Assembly (NCBI GenBank): GCA_030627005.1
Contig: DAOUSW010000188.1
Span: 1-5,031 of the forward strand
Direction of reading: 5' to 3'
Length of the DNA stretch: 5,031 nt
Source of the DNA: MTP4 sp9310u
Lineage (GTDB): Archaea; Halobacteriota; Methanosarcinia; Methanosarcinales; Methanosarcinaceae
This document shows, piece after piece, positions 4,530 through 5,031 of this stretch. A program made the translations under genes and the position numbers. Below the pieces are notes generated by a model. That model did not search any database and was not told the origin of the DNA. It saw only the letters and a program-made list of their open reading frames with translations. Within the stretch, counting starts at the first letter, position 1, and each line of letters opens with the position of its first letter.

Positions 4530-4784
4530 ATGGGAGGAGAAACAAGTCCTGAAAAGTTGAAAAAACGGGAAGAAATGGTCATATCAATGTGCATTTGCCC
4601 GGAATGCCCGTCCTGGGTCGAATGCGGGGAAAAAGGCGGCTACTGCTTCGAGACGATAGGCAAGAGCGGGGGCATAAGCGAAGAAAAAGGCTGCATTTGC
4701 CTCGGATGCCCGGTAGCTAACAAATTAGGGCTTGACTATATGTATTACTGCACCAGAGGTTCGGCAAAAGAGCAGGAAAGCTAA
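4530..4784 (+). CDS. small cysteine-rich protein, DUF2769 type (84 aa)
   Basis: The protein is small, soluble and cysteine-rich. Nine cysteines occur at 21, 23, 26, 32, 39, 55, 57, 60 and 74, including two copies of C-x-C-x-x-C-P (21-27 and 55-61). The spacing, the G-K-S segment (44-46) and the C-terminal YYC (72-74) match my memory of the DUF2769 family, a domain of unknown function found in methanogens, especially Methanosarcina. The duplicated motif suggests binding of zinc or an iron-sulfur cluster; this is inference. The N-terminal 16 residues are charged and outside the cysteine domain. There is no signal peptide or membrane segment. The gene stands alone on the plus strand, converges with mtmB, and is preceded by the 14-bp palindromic array. 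Convergent orientation gives no evidence of co-regulation with methylamine genes. Confidence 0.85.
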   Translation: MGGETSPEKLKKREEMVISMCICPECPSWVECGEKGGYCFETIGKSGGISEEKGCICLGCPVANKLGLDYMYYCTRGSAKEQES

Positions 4785-4815
4785 AAAATCCGGAACTCAA
4801 ATCATCCAATTATCT

Positions 4816-4825
4816 AATTTTTATT
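4816..4825 (+). terminator. oligo-T terminator candidate after the DUF2769 gene
   Basis: AATTTTTATT lies about 32 bp after the stop codon, in an AT-rich stretch. A T5 run on the non-template strand is a plausible archaeal terminator. Confidence 0.4.
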
Positions 4826-4865
4826 CACAGTTACAGGACAGAAGCTTGCTCCGGAAAATGGTGTT

Positions 4866-4887
4866 CGGATCCGGATGTCCGGATCCG
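4866..4887. terminator. perfect 10-bp-arm palindrome between convergent genes
   Basis: CGGATCCGGA (4866-4875) and TCCGGATCCG (4878-4887) are perfect inverted arms around TG. Each arm contains its own GGATCC palindrome, so alternative pairings exist. The structure lies 28 bp beyond the mtmB stop and about 80 bp beyond the DUF2769 stop, so both transcripts could carry the hairpin. On the minus strand it is followed by a short ATTTTCC. It may act as a bidirectional terminator or a 3' end stabiliser. Confidence 0.5.
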
Positions 4888-4914
4888 GCTCTGAAGGTTT
4901 CGGAAATTGTCAGT

Positions 4915-5031
4915 TTAGAATACAAGCCCGAGGTCTTCGAGCTGCTTCCTTGCTCCGGCGTAGACCTGCATGTATTCGTCGGTTGGGGTGATGGTCTTAA
5001 CGTCGTAGCATTCCTGGAAGGTCTTGCCTGC
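4915..5031 (-). CDS. mtmB: monomethylamine methyltransferase MtmB, C-terminal 38 residues (partial)
   Basis: The gene enters from the right edge on the minus strand and ends with TAA at 4917-4915. The visible 38 residues begin AGKTFQECYDVKT and end in ARKQLEDLGLVF, which I recognise as the conserved C-terminus of Methanosarcina MtmB. That enzyme transfers the methyl group of monomethylamine to the corrinoid protein MtmC in methylotrophic methanogenesis and acts in the cytoplasm. The family carries pyrrolysine at an in-frame UAG near the middle of the protein, which is outside this window and cannot be checked. Methanosarcina genomes usually hold more than one mtmB copy, so the paralog cannot be identified here. 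Confidence 0.92.
   Translation of the reverse strand, partial: AGKTFQECYDVKTITPTDEYMQVYAGARKQLEDLGLVF

Overview
The window most likely comes from a methanogenic archaeon of the genus Methanosarcina. At the right edge, on the minus strand, lie the last 38 codons of a gene whose product I recognise as the C-terminus of monomethylamine methyltransferase (MtmB). Next to it, on the plus strand, is a small cysteine-rich protein of the DUF2769 type, which I associate with Methanosarcina. GG-rich Shine-Dalgarno sites, TATA-type promoters and long repeat-filled intergenic regions fit that genus. I made these assignments by eye, without a database search.

Layout. Positions 1-129 hold three perfect 32-bp purine-rich tandem repeats and an A/G tract, just downstream of the leftmost gene. 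The left two thirds carry three minus-strand paralogous genes: A (1036-152), B (2489-1650) and C (start proposed at 3508, stop at 2627). All three encode proteins built from a strict 23-residue helical repeat, and A and C align without a gap for about 275 residues. B has the same plan, but three consecutive repeats are replaced by a Gly/Ser/Pro/acidic stretch of nearly the same length. C is transcribed first and B follows after 137 bp, so they may share a transcript. A lies 613 bp further on and has its own promoter-like sequence.

The 613-bp gap between A and B (1037-1649) has no convincing gene. It contains several hairpins, including one capped by a GCAA tetraloop whose wobble pairs favour a plus-strand RNA. 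The gap at 3641-4529 is also non-coding and is packed with three unrelated repeat systems: a 23-bp tandem array (3841-4072), a 32-bp-arm inverted repeat of the CACGGA type (4149-4228), and a 14-bp array with conserved small palindromes (4378-4495) just upstream of the DUF2769 gene. The DUF2769 gene and mtmB converge on a short intergenic region with a 10-bp-arm palindrome.

The most notable observations are the 23-residue repeat protein family in three adjacent copies, an apparent ATT start codon for gene C supported by gap-free alignment to its paralogs, and the length-preserving replacement of repeats in gene B. No function can be assigned to the three paralogs from sequence alone. Their regular helical repeats suggest an alpha-solenoid scaffold or protein-binding role.
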